Counted from the stretch's first letter, positions 18,475 to 26,607 are shown. The stretch is 64,000 bases of DNA from Rhodoferax sediminis (GCF_006970865.1 NZ_CP035503.1:2555001-2619000), one strand, 5' to 3'. The notes: generated by a model from the sequence alone, not told the origin. Numbers and translations: made by a program.

Positions 18475-18951
18475 ATGAAGGGCGACGCCAAAGTCATCGA
18501 ATATCTGCAAGCGCAGCTGAAAAACGAACTCACGGCCATCAACCAGTACTTCCTGCACTACCGCATGCTCAAGCACTGGGGGCTGGACAAGCTGGCGAAG
18601 AAGGAATACGAGGAATCGATGGGTGAGATGAAGCACGCCGACCGGTTGATGGACCGCATCTTCGTGCTCGACGGCCTGCCGAATCTGCAGGACCTGGCCA
18701 AGCTGCTGGTGGGCGAGGACGTGCCCGAAATCCTGGCCTGCGACCTGCAATCCGAACAGGGCGCGCAAGCCACCGTCAAGGCCGGCATGGCGCATTGCGA
18801 AAGCGTGCGGGACTATGTCTCGCGCGACCTGCTGCAGGACATTCTGGACGATACCGAGGAGCACATCGATTACTTGGAAACCCAGATTGAACTGCTCGGC
18901 AAGGTCGGGCTGCAAAACTACCTGCAATCGCAGATGGGCGAGCCCGGCTGA
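18475..18951 (+). CDS. bfr: Bacterioferritin
   Basis: A 158-residue haem-containing ferritin that oxidises Fe(II) and stores iron as a mineral in a 24-mer shell. The ferroxidase ligands are in place: E18 (KNELTAINQYF), E51 and H54 (GEMKHAD), E94 and the E-E-H cluster near 127-130 (DDTEEHIDYLE). M52 is the haem ligand. The start at 18475 has GAGGAG nearby. No Fur-like site is obvious upstream. Bfd, which releases the iron, is encoded 4 kb further on. Confidence 0.96.
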   Translation: MKGDAKVIEYLQAQLKNELTAINQYFLHYRMLKHWGLDKLAKKEYEESMGEMKHADRLMDRIFVLDGLPNLQDLAKLLVGEDVPEILACDLQSEQGAQATVKAGMAHCESVRDYVSRDLLQDILDDTEEHIDYLETQIELLGKVGLQNYLQSQMGEPG

Positions 18952-19446
18952 GGCGCCCCGCCTGTCGAAGCGCTTGACCGCCCCACGAGCAGCGGGGTGC
19001 TCCCGGCCTGAATCCCCGGCGACATCGCGCGCCGCTCCAAGTCTGTGCGCCGCCACCTCACAACCGGGCTCTTTCCTGACCCCGCCATCCTGCGGGTCTG
19101 CCGGTATCCGAAGCAAACTCACTGAAAAACAATGAGATTGATTCGCATTTATGATATAGTTTTACCGGAATTTACCGGCCAGCCATCTTTCGCACACTTC
19201 TGTGCATAGCCAGCCTCTTGCTTGAAACCCGGCCCTCCCTTGCGGTGGGTCACTTTTCTGGAGGCCATCTTGGCAAAAAAACCGCTTTTCAATTCCCCGC
19301 GTCACTACGGCAAAGAGCCCCGTTCCCTGGCCGGCCAGCATCGGCCTGACTTCGACCTGCCACAACCTGCTGTGCCTGTGGCTCGACGTTTGACGTCGCA
19401 ACCTCCGCAGCAGGCCATTGCATCAACCATCAACGAAAGGCATCCC
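18952..19446 (+). other. 495-bp gap: Fur box and a cryptic open frame
   Basis: No convincing gene. From 19222 an open frame runs without stop into the PepSY gene. A TTG at 19270 would give a basic N-terminus (LAKKPLFNSPRHYGKEPRSL) that looks like neither PepSY nor a known domain. Because a Fur box lies just before it, this might be the relic of an outer-membrane receptor N-terminus, or simply leader sequence. Confidence 0.4.
19130..19152. promoter_or_regulatory. Probable Fur box upstream of the PepSY-cytochrome pair
   Basis: AATGAGATTGATTCGCATTT (19131-19150) is close to the Fur consensus, with the halves AATGAGA and CGCATTT facing each other. A -10-like TATAGT follows at 19154-19159. Confidence 0.65.
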
Positions 19447-19731
19447 ATGAAACAGACATCCCTCCTGTGCGCCGCTGTGCTGACTCTCACAATGGCCGGC
19501 ACCGCCTTGGCCCATGGCGGCTTCAAGTGCGACGCACCCAAAGCCGAATGGAAGCCGCAAATGGAGTTGCAGCGCCAGCTCCTGGCCGACGGCTGGAAGA
19601 AGGTTCGCCAGATCAAGATTGAGAACGGCTGCTACGAGGCCTACGGCTTCAATGAACAGGGCAAGCGCGTCGAGGTCTTCTTCAACCCCAAGACCTTCGA
19701 GAAGGTCGGCGAAGTCAAGAAGCCGTCGTAA
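19447..19731 (+). CDS. Small exported PepSY-like protein
   Basis: A 94-residue periplasmic protein with a signal peptide (MKQTSLLCAAVLTLTMAGTALA, cleavage about residue 22). One PepSY-like module follows, with the usual pattern of a helix, then KKVRQIKIENGCYEAYGFNE and KRVEVFFNPKT. The two cysteines of the mature part (FKCDAP and NGCYE) may form a disulphide. Such proteins are often found with b-type cytochromes in iron-regulated loci; the exact role is unknown. The cytochrome gene starts 16 bp downstream. Confidence 0.82.
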   Translation: MKQTSLLCAAVLTLTMAGTALAHGGFKCDAPKAEWKPQMELQRQLLADGWKKVRQIKIENGCYEAYGFNEQGKRVEVFFNPKTFEKVGEVKKPS

Positions 19732-19747
19732 CCGGTCGGCGCTGCCC

Positions 19748-20299
19748 GTGAAGCGTGGCCCCGTATCGCTGCTGTTGGTCTGGGACCTGCCGGTGCGACT
19801 GCTGCACTGGGTGCTGGCGGTGGCCGTTGCCGTTGCCTGGCTCAGCACGCTGGGCTGGTTCCGCGCTCACGAGCCGGCCGGCTACGTGGCCCTGGGCGCC
19901 GTGGCGGCGCGGCTGGCGTGGGGCTTTACGGGCGGGCGCTACGCACGCTTTTCCCAATTCGTGCGCGGACCCGGTGCCACGCTTGAGTACATGCGCAGCC
20001 TTTGGGCGGGACGCGAGTCGCGCTACCTCGGTCACAACCCGCTGGGCGGCTGGATGGCGCTGGCGCTGCTGGGCTGCGTGGCCGCTCTGGGCATCACCGG
20101 CTGGCTCTACACCACCGACGCGTTCTGGGGCATGGCCTGGCTCGACCGGCTGCACGCGGCGCTGGCGTGGCTGCTGCTGGGGCTGGCCGCGACGCATCTG
20201 GCCGGCGTCGTCTTCACCAGCCGGCGCCAGCGTGAAAACCTGGTGCGCGCGATGTTGGGCGGCAACAAGGCGGCGCCTCGCCCGGGCGACGTTGACTGA
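19748..20299 (+). CDS. Cytochrome b561-type membrane protein
   Basis: A 183-residue protein with four membrane segments and haem-ligand histidines in LLHWVLAV, AHEPAGY, DRLHAAL and THLAGVVF. These are typical of the di-haem cytochrome b561 / hydrogenase b-subunit family. The chosen start is GTG at 19748, because MKRGPVSLLLVWDLPVRLLHW is the usual N-terminus; no good ribosome-binding site is seen and coupling to the PepSY gene is likely. It could pass quinol electrons to periplasmic partners. A Fur box separates it from feoAB. Confidence 0.85.
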   Translation: MKRGPVSLLLVWDLPVRLLHWVLAVAVAVAWLSTLGWFRAHEPAGYVALGAVAARLAWGFTGGRYARFSQFVRGPGATLEYMRSLWAGRESRYLGHNPLGGWMALALLGCVAALGITGWLYTTDAFWGMAWLDRLHAALAWLLLGLAATHLAGVVFTSRRQRENLVRAMLGGNKAAPRPGDVD

Positions 20300-20313
20300 G
20301 CTACAATAAAACT

Positions 20314-20334
20314 GAATAATAACGATTCTCATAC
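20314..20334. promoter_or_regulatory. Probable Fur box upstream of feoA
   Basis: The stretch ATAATAACGATTCTCATA keeps the Fur hexamer pattern (ATAATAACGATTCTCAT). It lies about 40 bp before the feoA start. Confidence 0.65.
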
Positions 20335-20369
20335 TCAACAACCTGTCCGCGGCGGGTAGAAGCCACCTC

Positions 20370-20702
20370 ATGTATCGCGCAGCAGTTTCAGATTTAGCCG
20401 CTCCTTGCGTCGCGTCCCCGCTTGTACCCCAGCTTGCGGCGGGCTTGGACACCCTGTCGGTTGCCGACCTGGCGGCTCATCTCGTCGCCACCATCACGGG
20501 GCTGGCAGAGCCCGATGGCCGGGGCAAGTCCACCGGCGTCGCGGCGCGGCTGGCGGAGCTGGGTTTTATCGTGGGCGAGACCGTCCGCGTGCTGCATCGC
20601 GGGCCCGGTGGACGCGAACCGATCGCCGTCCAGGTGGGTGACACGGTGTTTGCGCTGCGCCGCTTCGAGGCCAGTTGCATCAGGGTCAGGCCGTCTGCAT
20701 GA
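20370..20702 (+). CDS. feoA: Ferrous iron transport protein A
   Basis: A 110-residue protein with a C-terminal SH3-like FeoA domain (LAELGFIVGETVRVLHRGPGG, then PIAVQVGDTVFALRR and the last strand CIRVRPS). It is about 30 residues longer than usual because of an N-terminal extension. FeoA assists FeoB in the cytoplasm. Its stop codon overlaps the feoB start (ATGA), so translation is coupled. Confidence 0.9.
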   Translation: MYRAAVSDLAAPCVASPLVPQLAAGLDTLSVADLAAHLVATITGLAEPDGRGKSTGVAARLAELGFIVGETVRVLHRGPGGREPIAVQVGDTVFALRRFEASCIRVRPSA

Positions 20703-22654
20703 ACACCGCCGCTCATGTGTCACCAGGCATCGCCCTGCGTATCGCCCTGGTCGGCAATCCGAACTGCGGCAAGACAGCGCTGTTCAATCTGCTGACCGGC
20801 GCGCGCCAGAAAGTCGCCAACTACGCGGGTGTGACGATCGAGCGCAAAGAGGGGTTTACGCGTCTGCCCGACGGCCGCGAAGTCTCCATCCTGGATCTGC
20901 CCGGCGCCTACAGCCTGAACCCGGCCAGCACCGACGAGGCCGTGACGCACGACGTGGTGATGGGCCGGCGCGCCGGAGAGACCCGGCCCGATGGCATCAT
21001 CGCCGTGGTGGACGCCACCAATCTGCGCATGAACCTGCGCCTGGTGCTGCAGTTGCGCGCGCTGGGCCGCCCCATGGTGCTGGCGCTGAACATGATCGAC
21101 GTGGCACGCGCGCAGGGCCTGCAGATCGACGTCGCCCGGCTATCAAGCGAACTGGGCATGCCCGTGGTGGAGACGGTGGCGGTCAAGGCCAACTGGATCA
21201 GCAACTGGCTGGGCCGCTCCCGTGACAATGGCCGCGAAGCCCTGCTGCAAGCGGCGCAGGCCGCATTCCTGACCGACGTTCACGATAGTTTAAGGCCTCA
21301 AGCCCATGCCCAGCCTGCGCAAGTAGCTATTAAAAATGCAGCACACCCGCCTTTGACACCGGCGGCGCTGCAAGCCCAGGTCAGGTCGATTCTGGCGGCT
21401 GCGGTGCCCAATGCCGGCCAGATCAAGCGCTTCAACCACGGCATTGATTCGGTCGTGATGCACCCGGTGCTGGGCCTGCTCCTGCTGGGCGTGGTGCTGT
21501 TCCTGATCTTCCAGGCGGTGTTTTCCTGGGCCAATATGCCGATGGAGCTGATCCAGAGCGGGGTCACCGGCGTGGGCACCCTGATCCAGCGGCACATGCC
21601 GCCCGGCATGCTGCAGAGCCTGCTGGTGGACGGTGTGGTGGCGGGCGTGGGCAGCGTGCTGGTATTTTTGCCGCAGATCCTGATTCTGTTCTTCTTCATC
21701 CTGCTGCTCGAAGACTCGGGCTACCTGCCGCGCGCGGCCTTCCTGCTGGACAACCTGATGGGCAAGGTCGGCCTGTCGGGCCGCGCCTTCATCCCCCTTC
21801 TGTCGAGCTTCGCCTGCGCCATTCCGGGCATCATGGCCACGCGCACCATCCCCAACTGGCGCGACCGGCTGTCCACCATCATGATTGCGCCCTTGATGAC
21901 CTGCTCGGCGCGCCTGCCGCTGTACGCGCTCTTGATCAGCGCCTTTGTGCCAAAACGCGAGGTCGGCGGGTTCAACCTGCAGGGCATCACCCTGTTCGTG
22001 CTCTATGCCGCCGGCATCGTGTCGGCCATGGGCGTCGCCTGGGTCTTCAAGCGCATCTGGCTCAAGAGCAACTACCAGCCGCTAATGCTCGAGTTGCCGC
22101 CGTACCGCTTGCCCAACCTGCGCAATCTGGTGCTGGGCCTGTGGCAGCGCGCGCAAATCTTCCTGCAGCGTGTCGGGACCATCATTTTCTCGCTGATGGT
22201 GGTGCTGTGGTTTCTGTCGACCTTCCCCAGCCCGCCCGCGGGCGTGACGGGCCCGGCCATCCAGTACAGCTTTGCCGGCATGATTGGCCGGGCGCTGGAG
22301 GTGGTGTTTGCGCCGATCGGTTTCAACTGGCAGATTTCCATCGCGCTGGTGCCGGGCATGGCGGCGCGCGAAGTGGCGGTGGGCGCGCTCGGCACGGTGT
22401 ACGCGCTGTCCGCCACCGGCGAAGAGACGGCCAAGGCGCTGGTGCCGCTGATCGTGCAGAGCTGGTCGCTGGCCACGGCGTACTCGCTGCTGGCCTGGTA
22501 CGTGTTTGCGCCGCAGTGCATTTCGACACTGGCCGTGGTCAAGCGTGAAACCAACTCATGGCGCTACCCGCTCTTGATGGCCGGGTATCTGTTTGCGCTG
22601 GCTTATGCGGCCTCGTTTATCACCTACCGCGTCGCGCTGGCGCTGACCTCATGA
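20699..22654 (+). CDS. feoB: Ferrous iron transporter B
   Basis: A 651-residue inner-membrane Fe(II) importer with an N-terminal G domain: G1 GNPNCGKT (about 18-25), the G2 region NYAGVTIE, G3 DLPGAYSL and G4 NMID. It is followed by a membrane domain with two Gate motifs (ARLPLYALLISAF; CISTLAVVKRE). The start at 20699 overlaps the feoA stop; an earlier in-frame ATG at 20675 lies inside feoA. The cytoplasmic linker at residues about 196-214 is coded by a copy of the dispersed repeat. It is shorter than the E. coli protein, as in many betaproteobacteria. Confidence 0.96.
   Translation: MNTAAHVSPGIALRIALVGNPNCGKTALFNLLTGARQKVANYAGVTIERKEGFTRLPDGREVSILDLPGAYSLNPASTDEAVTHDVVMGRRAGETRPDGIIAVVDATNLRMNLRLVLQLRALGRPMVLALNMIDVARAQGLQIDVARLSSELGMPVVETVAVKANWISNWLGRSRDNGREALLQAAQAAFLTDVHDSLRPQAHAQPAQVAIKNAAHPPLTPAALQAQVRSILAAAVPNAGQIKRFNHGIDSVVMHPVLGLLLLGVVLFLIFQAVFSWANMPMELIQSGVTGVGTLIQRHMPPGMLQSLLVDGVVAGVGSVLVFLPQILILFFFILLLEDSGYLPRAAFLLDNLMGKVGLSGRAFIPLLSSFACAIPGIMATRTIPNWRDRLSTIMIAPLMTCSARLPLYALLISAFVPKREVGGFNLQGITLFVLYAAGIVSAMGVAWVFKRIWLKSNYQPLMLELPPYRLPNLRNLVLGLWQRAQIFLQRVGTIIFSLMVVLWFLSTFPSPPAGVTGPAIQYSFAGMIGRALEVVFAPIGFNWQISIALVPGMAAREVAVGALGTVYALSATGEETAKALVPLIVQSWSLATAYSLLAWYVFAPQCISTLAVVKRETNSWRYPLLMAGYLFALAYAASFITYRVALALTS
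21285..21340 (-). repeat. Dispersed repeat, copy 4 (inside feoB)
   Basis: On the minus strand: TTTTTAATAGC, 20 nt, then GGGCTTGAGGCC (21305-21294). It falls in the linker between the G domain and the membrane domain and keeps the frame. It is one of the two best-conserved copies. Confidence 0.75.
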
Positions 22655-22926
22655 TGGGCACCGTTTTGCAGTCGCTGCTGGTCTATGCCGTGGTGGCGTG
22701 TTGCACCGTTTACGCCGCATGGACCTTGGCGCCCGCCAGCTTGAAGCGGCGTTTCGCCACCGCCTTGATGGCCATGTCGCCCCACTTGCGTTCGTCGCGC
22801 CGGCTGCAGGGCTGGGCGCAGCAAAAAGGCGGCTGCGGCTCCGGTTGCAGCGGCTGCAGTAGCGGGGCAGCGCCGACCGCCGCCACAACAAAACCAGTCA
22901 GAATCAGGTTCATCAAGCACCGGTGA
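22651..22926 (+). CDS. Small FeoB-associated Cys-rich membrane protein
   Basis: A 91-residue protein with one N-terminal membrane segment (about 5-25), a basic middle and a Gly/Cys-rich cluster GGCGSGCSGCSSG near residue 66. It starts with the ATG that overlaps the feoB stop (ATGA), so it belongs to the feo operon. Such short proteins (DUF6587-like) take the place of FeoC in many betaproteobacteria. A metal or redox role of the cysteines is inference. Confidence 0.8.
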   Translation: MMGTVLQSLLVYAVVACCTVYAAWTLAPASLKRRFATALMAMSPHLRSSRRLQGWAQQKGGCGSGCSGCSSGAAPTAATTKPVRIRFIKHR

Positions 22927-22994
22927 CATCACCCGCACGGATGACGAGGGCCCCGTTTCCAGAGTTTGCAATACGCCTTTACATTTTCGTCGTT

Positions 22995-23020
22995 GCAAAT
23001 GAGACAGATTCGTATTTATA
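22995..23020. promoter_or_regulatory. Probable Fur box upstream of bfd
   Basis: GCAAATGAGACAGATTCGTA followed by TTTATA shows the two facing half-sites of a Fur box (AAATGAGA and TCGTATTT). It lies about 45 bp before the bfd start. Confidence 0.65.
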
Positions 23021-23061
23021 ATCACTCATCTTCAACCGTCAGCCACTGACCGCCTGTCGCC

Positions 23062-23295
23062 ATGATTGTTTGTGTATGCCACCGGATCTCGGACCGCGAA
23101 ATCGCCCGCTACGCGCGGGCCGGAATGGGTTTTGACGAGATTCAACTCGAACTCGGTGTGGCCACCCAGTGCGGCCAGTGCGAAGGTTGCGCCCGCGACG
23201 TGGTGGCGCAGTGCAACGCCTCGCACCCCGTTGCAGCATTGAGCCGCGACGACTGCGGCGCGCCAGCCGGCACGCGAGCCCCCGCAAGCCTTTGA
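23062..23295 (+). CDS. bfd: Bacterioferritin-associated ferredoxin
   Basis: A 77-residue [2Fe-2S] protein that reduces bacterioferritin and so releases stored iron. The four cluster cysteines are C4, C6, C37 and C40 (CVCHRIS and TQCGQC). The C-terminal 20 residues are not conserved. A Fur-like box immediately upstream fits induction under iron shortage. It may be read together with the downstream tonB-exbB-exbD-hemP genes. Confidence 0.93.
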   Translation: MIVCVCHRISDREIARYARAGMGFDEIQLELGVATQCGQCEGCARDVVAQCNASHPVAALSRDDCGAPAGTRAPASL

Positions 23296-23303
23296 GGCAG
23301 CGC

Positions 23304-23378
23304 ATGGAATTCCTCGCAACGCTCGGCGCCAGCCTGATTCTGGTTGTCGGCTCGGTCTGGTGGGTTTTGCGCAAGTAG
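23304..23378 (+). CDS. Possible 24-residue single-span membrane peptide
   Basis: A short frame that starts with ATG nine bases after the bfd stop and codes for MEFLATLGASLILVVGSV followed by WWVLRK. It would be one membrane helix with a basic C-terminus. The upstream GAGGCAG could serve as a weak ribosome-binding site. There is no homology to call on; it may be a real small protein of the iron operon or chance. Confidence 0.35.
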   Translation: MEFLATLGASLILVVGSVWWVLRK

Positions 23379-23435
23379 CGACAACGCCCGGCCCGGCGAA
23401 ACTTTGCAGCCGGGAACCCGTCCAACCCGTCCACC

Positions 23436-24134
23436 ATGGCCCTGTCTGTCACACGCCCTTTTGCTGCCGGTCTGAGTCGTAACACCATCATTGTCGCCAG
23501 CGTGGTGCTGTTCCACCTTGCGGCGCTGTGGGCGCTGCAAGCCGGCCTGTTGCACCGGGCTGCAGAGATCGTGGTGCCGGTTGAAATGCTGTCCCAGCTG
23601 ATCGAACCTCCCGCGCCAAAAGTTGATCCTCCCAAACCGGTCGTACTGCCTGCCCCGCCCCCCGTAAAGCAGCCGGTTGCCAAACCCGTGGTGCGGGTGC
23701 GGCCACGCCCGGCGCCACAACCCGTCGCCATCGCCGACTCCACACCGGCGCCAGCGGCGCCCATCGGGGTGACCACCCCCCAGCCGCCGGCACCGCCAGC
23801 GCCGGTCATGGAAGCCCCTGCCGCGCCCGTCGCGCCGCCGGCACCGGCCAAGGTCGAACTCCCATCCAGCAACGCCGACTACCTGCAAAACCCCAAACCA
23901 CCCTACCCGCCCATCAGCAAACGCCTGGGCGAACAGGGCAAGGTCATCGTGCGGGTGCTGATCGGCGTGGACGGGCTGGCGCAAAAAGCCGAACTGAAAC
24001 AGTCCAGCGGCTTCGACCGGCTCGATCGCGTGGCACTGGACACGGTGCTGAAGTGGCGCTATGTCCCCGGCAAACGCGGTGGCGTCGCCGAAGCCATGTG
24101 GTTCAACGTGCCGATCAATTTTGTTCTCGAATAA
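23436..24134 (+). CDS. tonB: Energy transducer TonB
   Basis: A 232-residue protein with one N-terminal membrane anchor (about 17-38) and a long Pro/Ala/Val-rich periplasmic spacer (about 52-145). The C-terminal TonB domain follows (PPISKRLGEQGKVIVRVLIG, then LDTVLKWRYVPGK). It transmits the proton motive force to outer-membrane receptors. exbB and exbD follow at 15 and 41 bp. No TonB-dependent receptor lies within the window. Confidence 0.94.
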   Translation: MALSVTRPFAAGLSRNTIIVASVVLFHLAALWALQAGLLHRAAEIVVPVEMLSQLIEPPAPKVDPPKPVVLPAPPPVKQPVAKPVVRVRPRPAPQPVAIADSTPAPAAPIGVTTPQPPAPPAPVMEAPAAPVAPPAPAKVELPSSNADYLQNPKPPYPPISKRLGEQGKVIVRVLIGVDGLAQKAELKQSSGFDRLDRVALDTVLKWRYVPGKRGGVAEAMWFNVPINFVLE

Positions 24135-24149
24135 ATTTCTGGAGTTGTT

Positions 24150-24863
24150 ATGGAATCGCAATTCGGCCTTGCCCACATCTGGACCCAGGGCGACCTCGTC
24201 ATCAAGGCCACCGCCGTGTTGCTGCTGGTCATGTCGCTGGCGTCCTGGATCGTCATCATCATCAAGGCGCTGGACGTCATCAAGTACAAGAAACTCGCCA
24301 TCAAGGCGGCCGATTTCTGGCACAGCGAAGACTTTGCGGCGGGTTTGACCAAACTGGGCGCCGATGCCGACAACCCTTTCCGCCAACTCGCCCTGGAAGG
24401 CCGCGAGGCCACTGCGCACCACCGCAACACCAAGGCCCATCTGCATGACACGCTGGATGTGAGCGACTGGGTATCGCGCTGCCTGCGCAACACGATCGAT
24501 GAATTCTCCGCCAAGCTGCAATCGGGACTGGCCGTTCTGGCGTCAGTCGGCTCCACCGCCCCGTTTGTGGGCCTGTTTGGCACGGTCTGGGGCATCTACC
24601 ACGCCCTGCTCAGCATCGGTTCGGCCGGCCAGGCCAGTATTGACCAGGTCGCGGGCCCGGTGGGCGAGTCGCTGATCATGACGGCGCTCGGACTGGCCGT
24701 CGCGATTCCGGCGGTGCTGGGCTACAACGCCCTGGTGCGCGGCAACAAATTCATCCTGATCAAGCTCAGCAGCTTCACGCACGACCTGCACGCCTACTTT
24801 GTGACGGGCGCGCGGGTTTCCAGCAGCAGCGACAGCAACATCGTTGTGATGAAAAAAGCCTGA
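24150..24863 (+). CDS. exbB: Biopolymer transport protein ExbB
   Basis: A 237-residue inner-membrane protein of the TonB motor with three membrane segments (about 20-42, 130-155, 170-195). It has the family stretch VGSTAPFVGLFGTVWGIYHA followed by ALGLAVAIPAVLGYNALVR. It forms the pentameric proton channel around ExbD. The order tonB-exbB-exbD is standard. Confidence 0.96.
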   Translation: MESQFGLAHIWTQGDLVIKATAVLLLVMSLASWIVIIIKALDVIKYKKLAIKAADFWHSEDFAAGLTKLGADADNPFRQLALEGREATAHHRNTKAHLHDTLDVSDWVSRCLRNTIDEFSAKLQSGLAVLASVGSTAPFVGLFGTVWGIYHALLSIGSAGQASIDQVAGPVGESLIMTALGLAVAIPAVLGYNALVRGNKFILIKLSSFTHDLHAYFVTGARVSSSSDSNIVVMKKA

Positions 24864-24904
24864 GGGCTGCCTGCACGTTTTGCGCATTCACAAGGAATTG
24901 ACCC

Positions 24905-25321
24905 ATGGCCTTCGGAACCCAGGATGACACCGACGAGGTGATGAACGAGATCAATGTGACACCGATGGTCGATGTGATGCTGGTGCTGCTGATCATCTTC
25001 ATCATCACCGTGCCGGTAATGAAGAACTCGGTCAATATTGACTTGCCGCGCGCCAGCAGCCAGCGGCTGGACCCCAAGCCCGAGACCGTGCGCCTGAGCG
25101 TGGATGCGCAAGGTGACTACTTCTGGAACAACAGCCCCACGGACGACAAGAACCTGGCCGTGCTGCTCAGGACGGCGGCTCTCAAGACGCCGCAGCCGGA
25201 GTTGCATATCAGCGGTGACAAGGCCGTGCGCTACGAGCGCGTGGCACAGGCGATGGCAGCGGCCCAACAGGCAGGCATCAAGAAGATCGGGTTCATTACC
25301 GAGCCGCCCAAGCAGCCGTGA
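24905..25321 (+). CDS. exbD: Biopolymer transport protein ExbD
   Basis: A 138-residue protein with one membrane segment that carries the motif EINVTPMVDVMLVLLIIF. The aspartate in VDVML is the proton-relay residue. A periplasmic domain follows. The last gene of the transcription unit, hemP, starts 12 bp after its stop. Confidence 0.96.
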   Translation: MAFGTQDDTDEVMNEINVTPMVDVMLVLLIIFIITVPVMKNSVNIDLPRASSQRLDPKPETVRLSVDAQGDYFWNNSPTDDKNLAVLLRTAALKTPQPELHISGDKAVRYERVAQAMAAAQQAGIKKIGFITEPPKQP

Positions 25322-25332
25322 GCTTATCCGCC

Positions 25333-25554
25333 ATGCCCCACGCGCCCATCGACGAACCCGACTCCGGCCAGGCGCTCCGTTTACATGCTGGCGCGCCTGC
25401 GCAAGAGGCCGAAGGAGCCGCCCGCAGGCGAGCGCCACATGCCATGGAGAGCGCCGACCTGTTCAAGGGTGAAAAAACCGTGGAGATCAGCCACAACGGC
25501 GTGATCTATCGGCTGCAGGCCACCCGGCTGGGCAAGCTGATCCTGACCAAATAG
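25333..25554 (+). CDS. hemP: Haemin uptake protein HemP
   Basis: A 73-residue protein whose last 36 residues are the HemP domain (VEISHNGVIYRLQATR, then LGKLILTK). The first half is not conserved, and a shorter form starting at 25444 is possible. In relatives HemP promotes expression of the haem receptor gene that usually follows. Here the next genes are the convergent suf operon, so hemP has no visible target. Confidence 0.85.
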   Translation: MPHAPIDEPDSGQALRLHAGAPAQEAEGAARRRAPHAMESADLFKGEKTVEISHNGVIYRLQATRLGKLILTK

Positions 25555-25573
25555 GTTCTTCGATCCGGTTTTG

Positions 25574-26119
25574 CTACAGCCCGAGACTCAATTCCGCGGC
25601 CTCGGACATCATCGAACGCGACCACGGCGGATCGAAGACAACCTCGACATCGACCTCCTCCACGCGCGGCAGCCGCAGCAGCTTCTGGCGTACTTCCTGG
25701 GCGATGCTCTCGCCCATGCCGCAGCCGGGTGCCGTCAACGTCATCTTGATCGAGACCCGTAGCTGGTCGTCATGCAGCGGCAGCACGTCGCAGACGTAGA
25801 CCAGCCCCAACTCGACGATGTCGACCGGAATCTCGGGGTCATAGCAGGTCTTGAGGGTTTCCCAGACCAGTGCGCGCACGTCGTCGGTGCTGGCGTCGGC
25901 CGCGAGCGACGGGGCCACCGGCGGTGTCTTGCCAATGGCATCGGCATCGTCTCCTTGCAGCCGCACCAGACGTCCTTCGACATACAGCGTGATCGAGGAG
26001 CCGAGCGCCTGCGTGATCTCGGCCATGGTATCTGGCATCAGCTCGAACCGGGTGCCATCGGGAATCAGCTCGACCCAGACCGGGCGCCGGATCAGCACGG
26101 TTTCGCGGTTACGCCTCAT
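25574..26119 (-). CDS. sufT: Fe-S assembly protein SufT (DUF59/MIP18 type)
   Basis: A 181-residue protein with an N-terminal part typical of SufT (RETVLIRRPVWVELIPDG) and a DUF59/MIP18 domain (CYDPEIPVDIVELGLVYV, then TLTAPGCGMGESIAQEVR). It helps Fe-S cluster maturation, especially under high demand. The ATG at 26119 overlaps the sufU stop. It is the last gene of the suf operon and converges on hemP with a 19-bp gap. Confidence 0.88.
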   Translation of the reverse strand: MRRNRETVLIRRPVWVELIPDGTRFELMPDTMAEITQALGSSITLYVEGRLVRLQGDDADAIGKTPPVAPSLAADASTDDVRALVWETLKTCYDPEIPVDIVELGLVYVCDVLPLHDDQLRVSIKMTLTAPGCGMGESIAQEVRQKLLRLPRVEEVDVEVVFDPPWSRSMMSEAAELSLGL

Positions 26120-26607
26120 TGCGGCACCTTTGTTTGCGGCGCACTGTCCAACTCGGGCTGCTCGGGCTCGTCGCCGCTTTGGGAGGTATCGCCCAGCGCG
26201 TGCGCTAGCGCGTGCCAGCCGAGCAGTGCGCACTTGATGCGGCTCGGATAGCGCCGCACCGCGGCCAGGCTGATCAGTTTGCCAAGGTAGGCGTCATCGG
26301 GCTCCTGCTGCCCTGTCATCACGGCGCGGAACCGCTGCTGCAGCTGCTGCGCGGCATCCACGCTGCCGCCCCGCACCGCCTCGGTCATCATCGACGCAGA
26401 TGCAATACAAATGGCACAGCCCTGTCCATGGAATCGGATGTCGCGAATCTGGTCCTGCTCGACCTGCAACTGGACGCTGAGGTCATCGCCGCACTGCGGG
26501 TTCCTGCCGCGGGCCTGATGCGTCCACGTGGCAAGCAGGCCGAAGTTGCGCGGCGAGCGTTTGTGCTCGACCACGACCTCCTGGTACAGATCGGTGTCGG
26601 CGCTCAT
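26116..26607 (-). CDS. sufU: SufU-type scaffold / sulfur-transfer protein
   Basis: A 163-residue IscU-fold protein with the three conserved cysteines in NPQCGDDL, GQGCAICIASAS and RIKCALLGW and the SufU-specific insertion. This marks it as SufU, the zinc-dependent sulfur acceptor of SufS, and not as IscU. It overlaps sufS by 4 bp. The C-terminal 20 residues are an acidic tail. A SufU/SufT pair is more typical of Gram-positive SUF systems than of the enterobacterial SufA/SufE type. Confidence 0.9.
   Translation of the reverse strand: MSADTDLYQEVVVEHKRSPRNFGLLATWTHQARGRNPQCGDDLSVQLQVEQDQIRDIRFHGQGCAICIASASMMTEAVRGGSVDAAQQLQQRFRAVMTGQQEPDDAYLGKLISLAAVRRYPSRIKCALLGWHALAHALGDTSQSGDEPEQPELDSAPQTKVPQ

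Noticed and set aside
19222-19446. In-frame N-terminal extension of the PepSY protein
   Set aside because: The ATG at 19447 starts a perfect signal peptide; the upstream part would put 75 charged residues before it.
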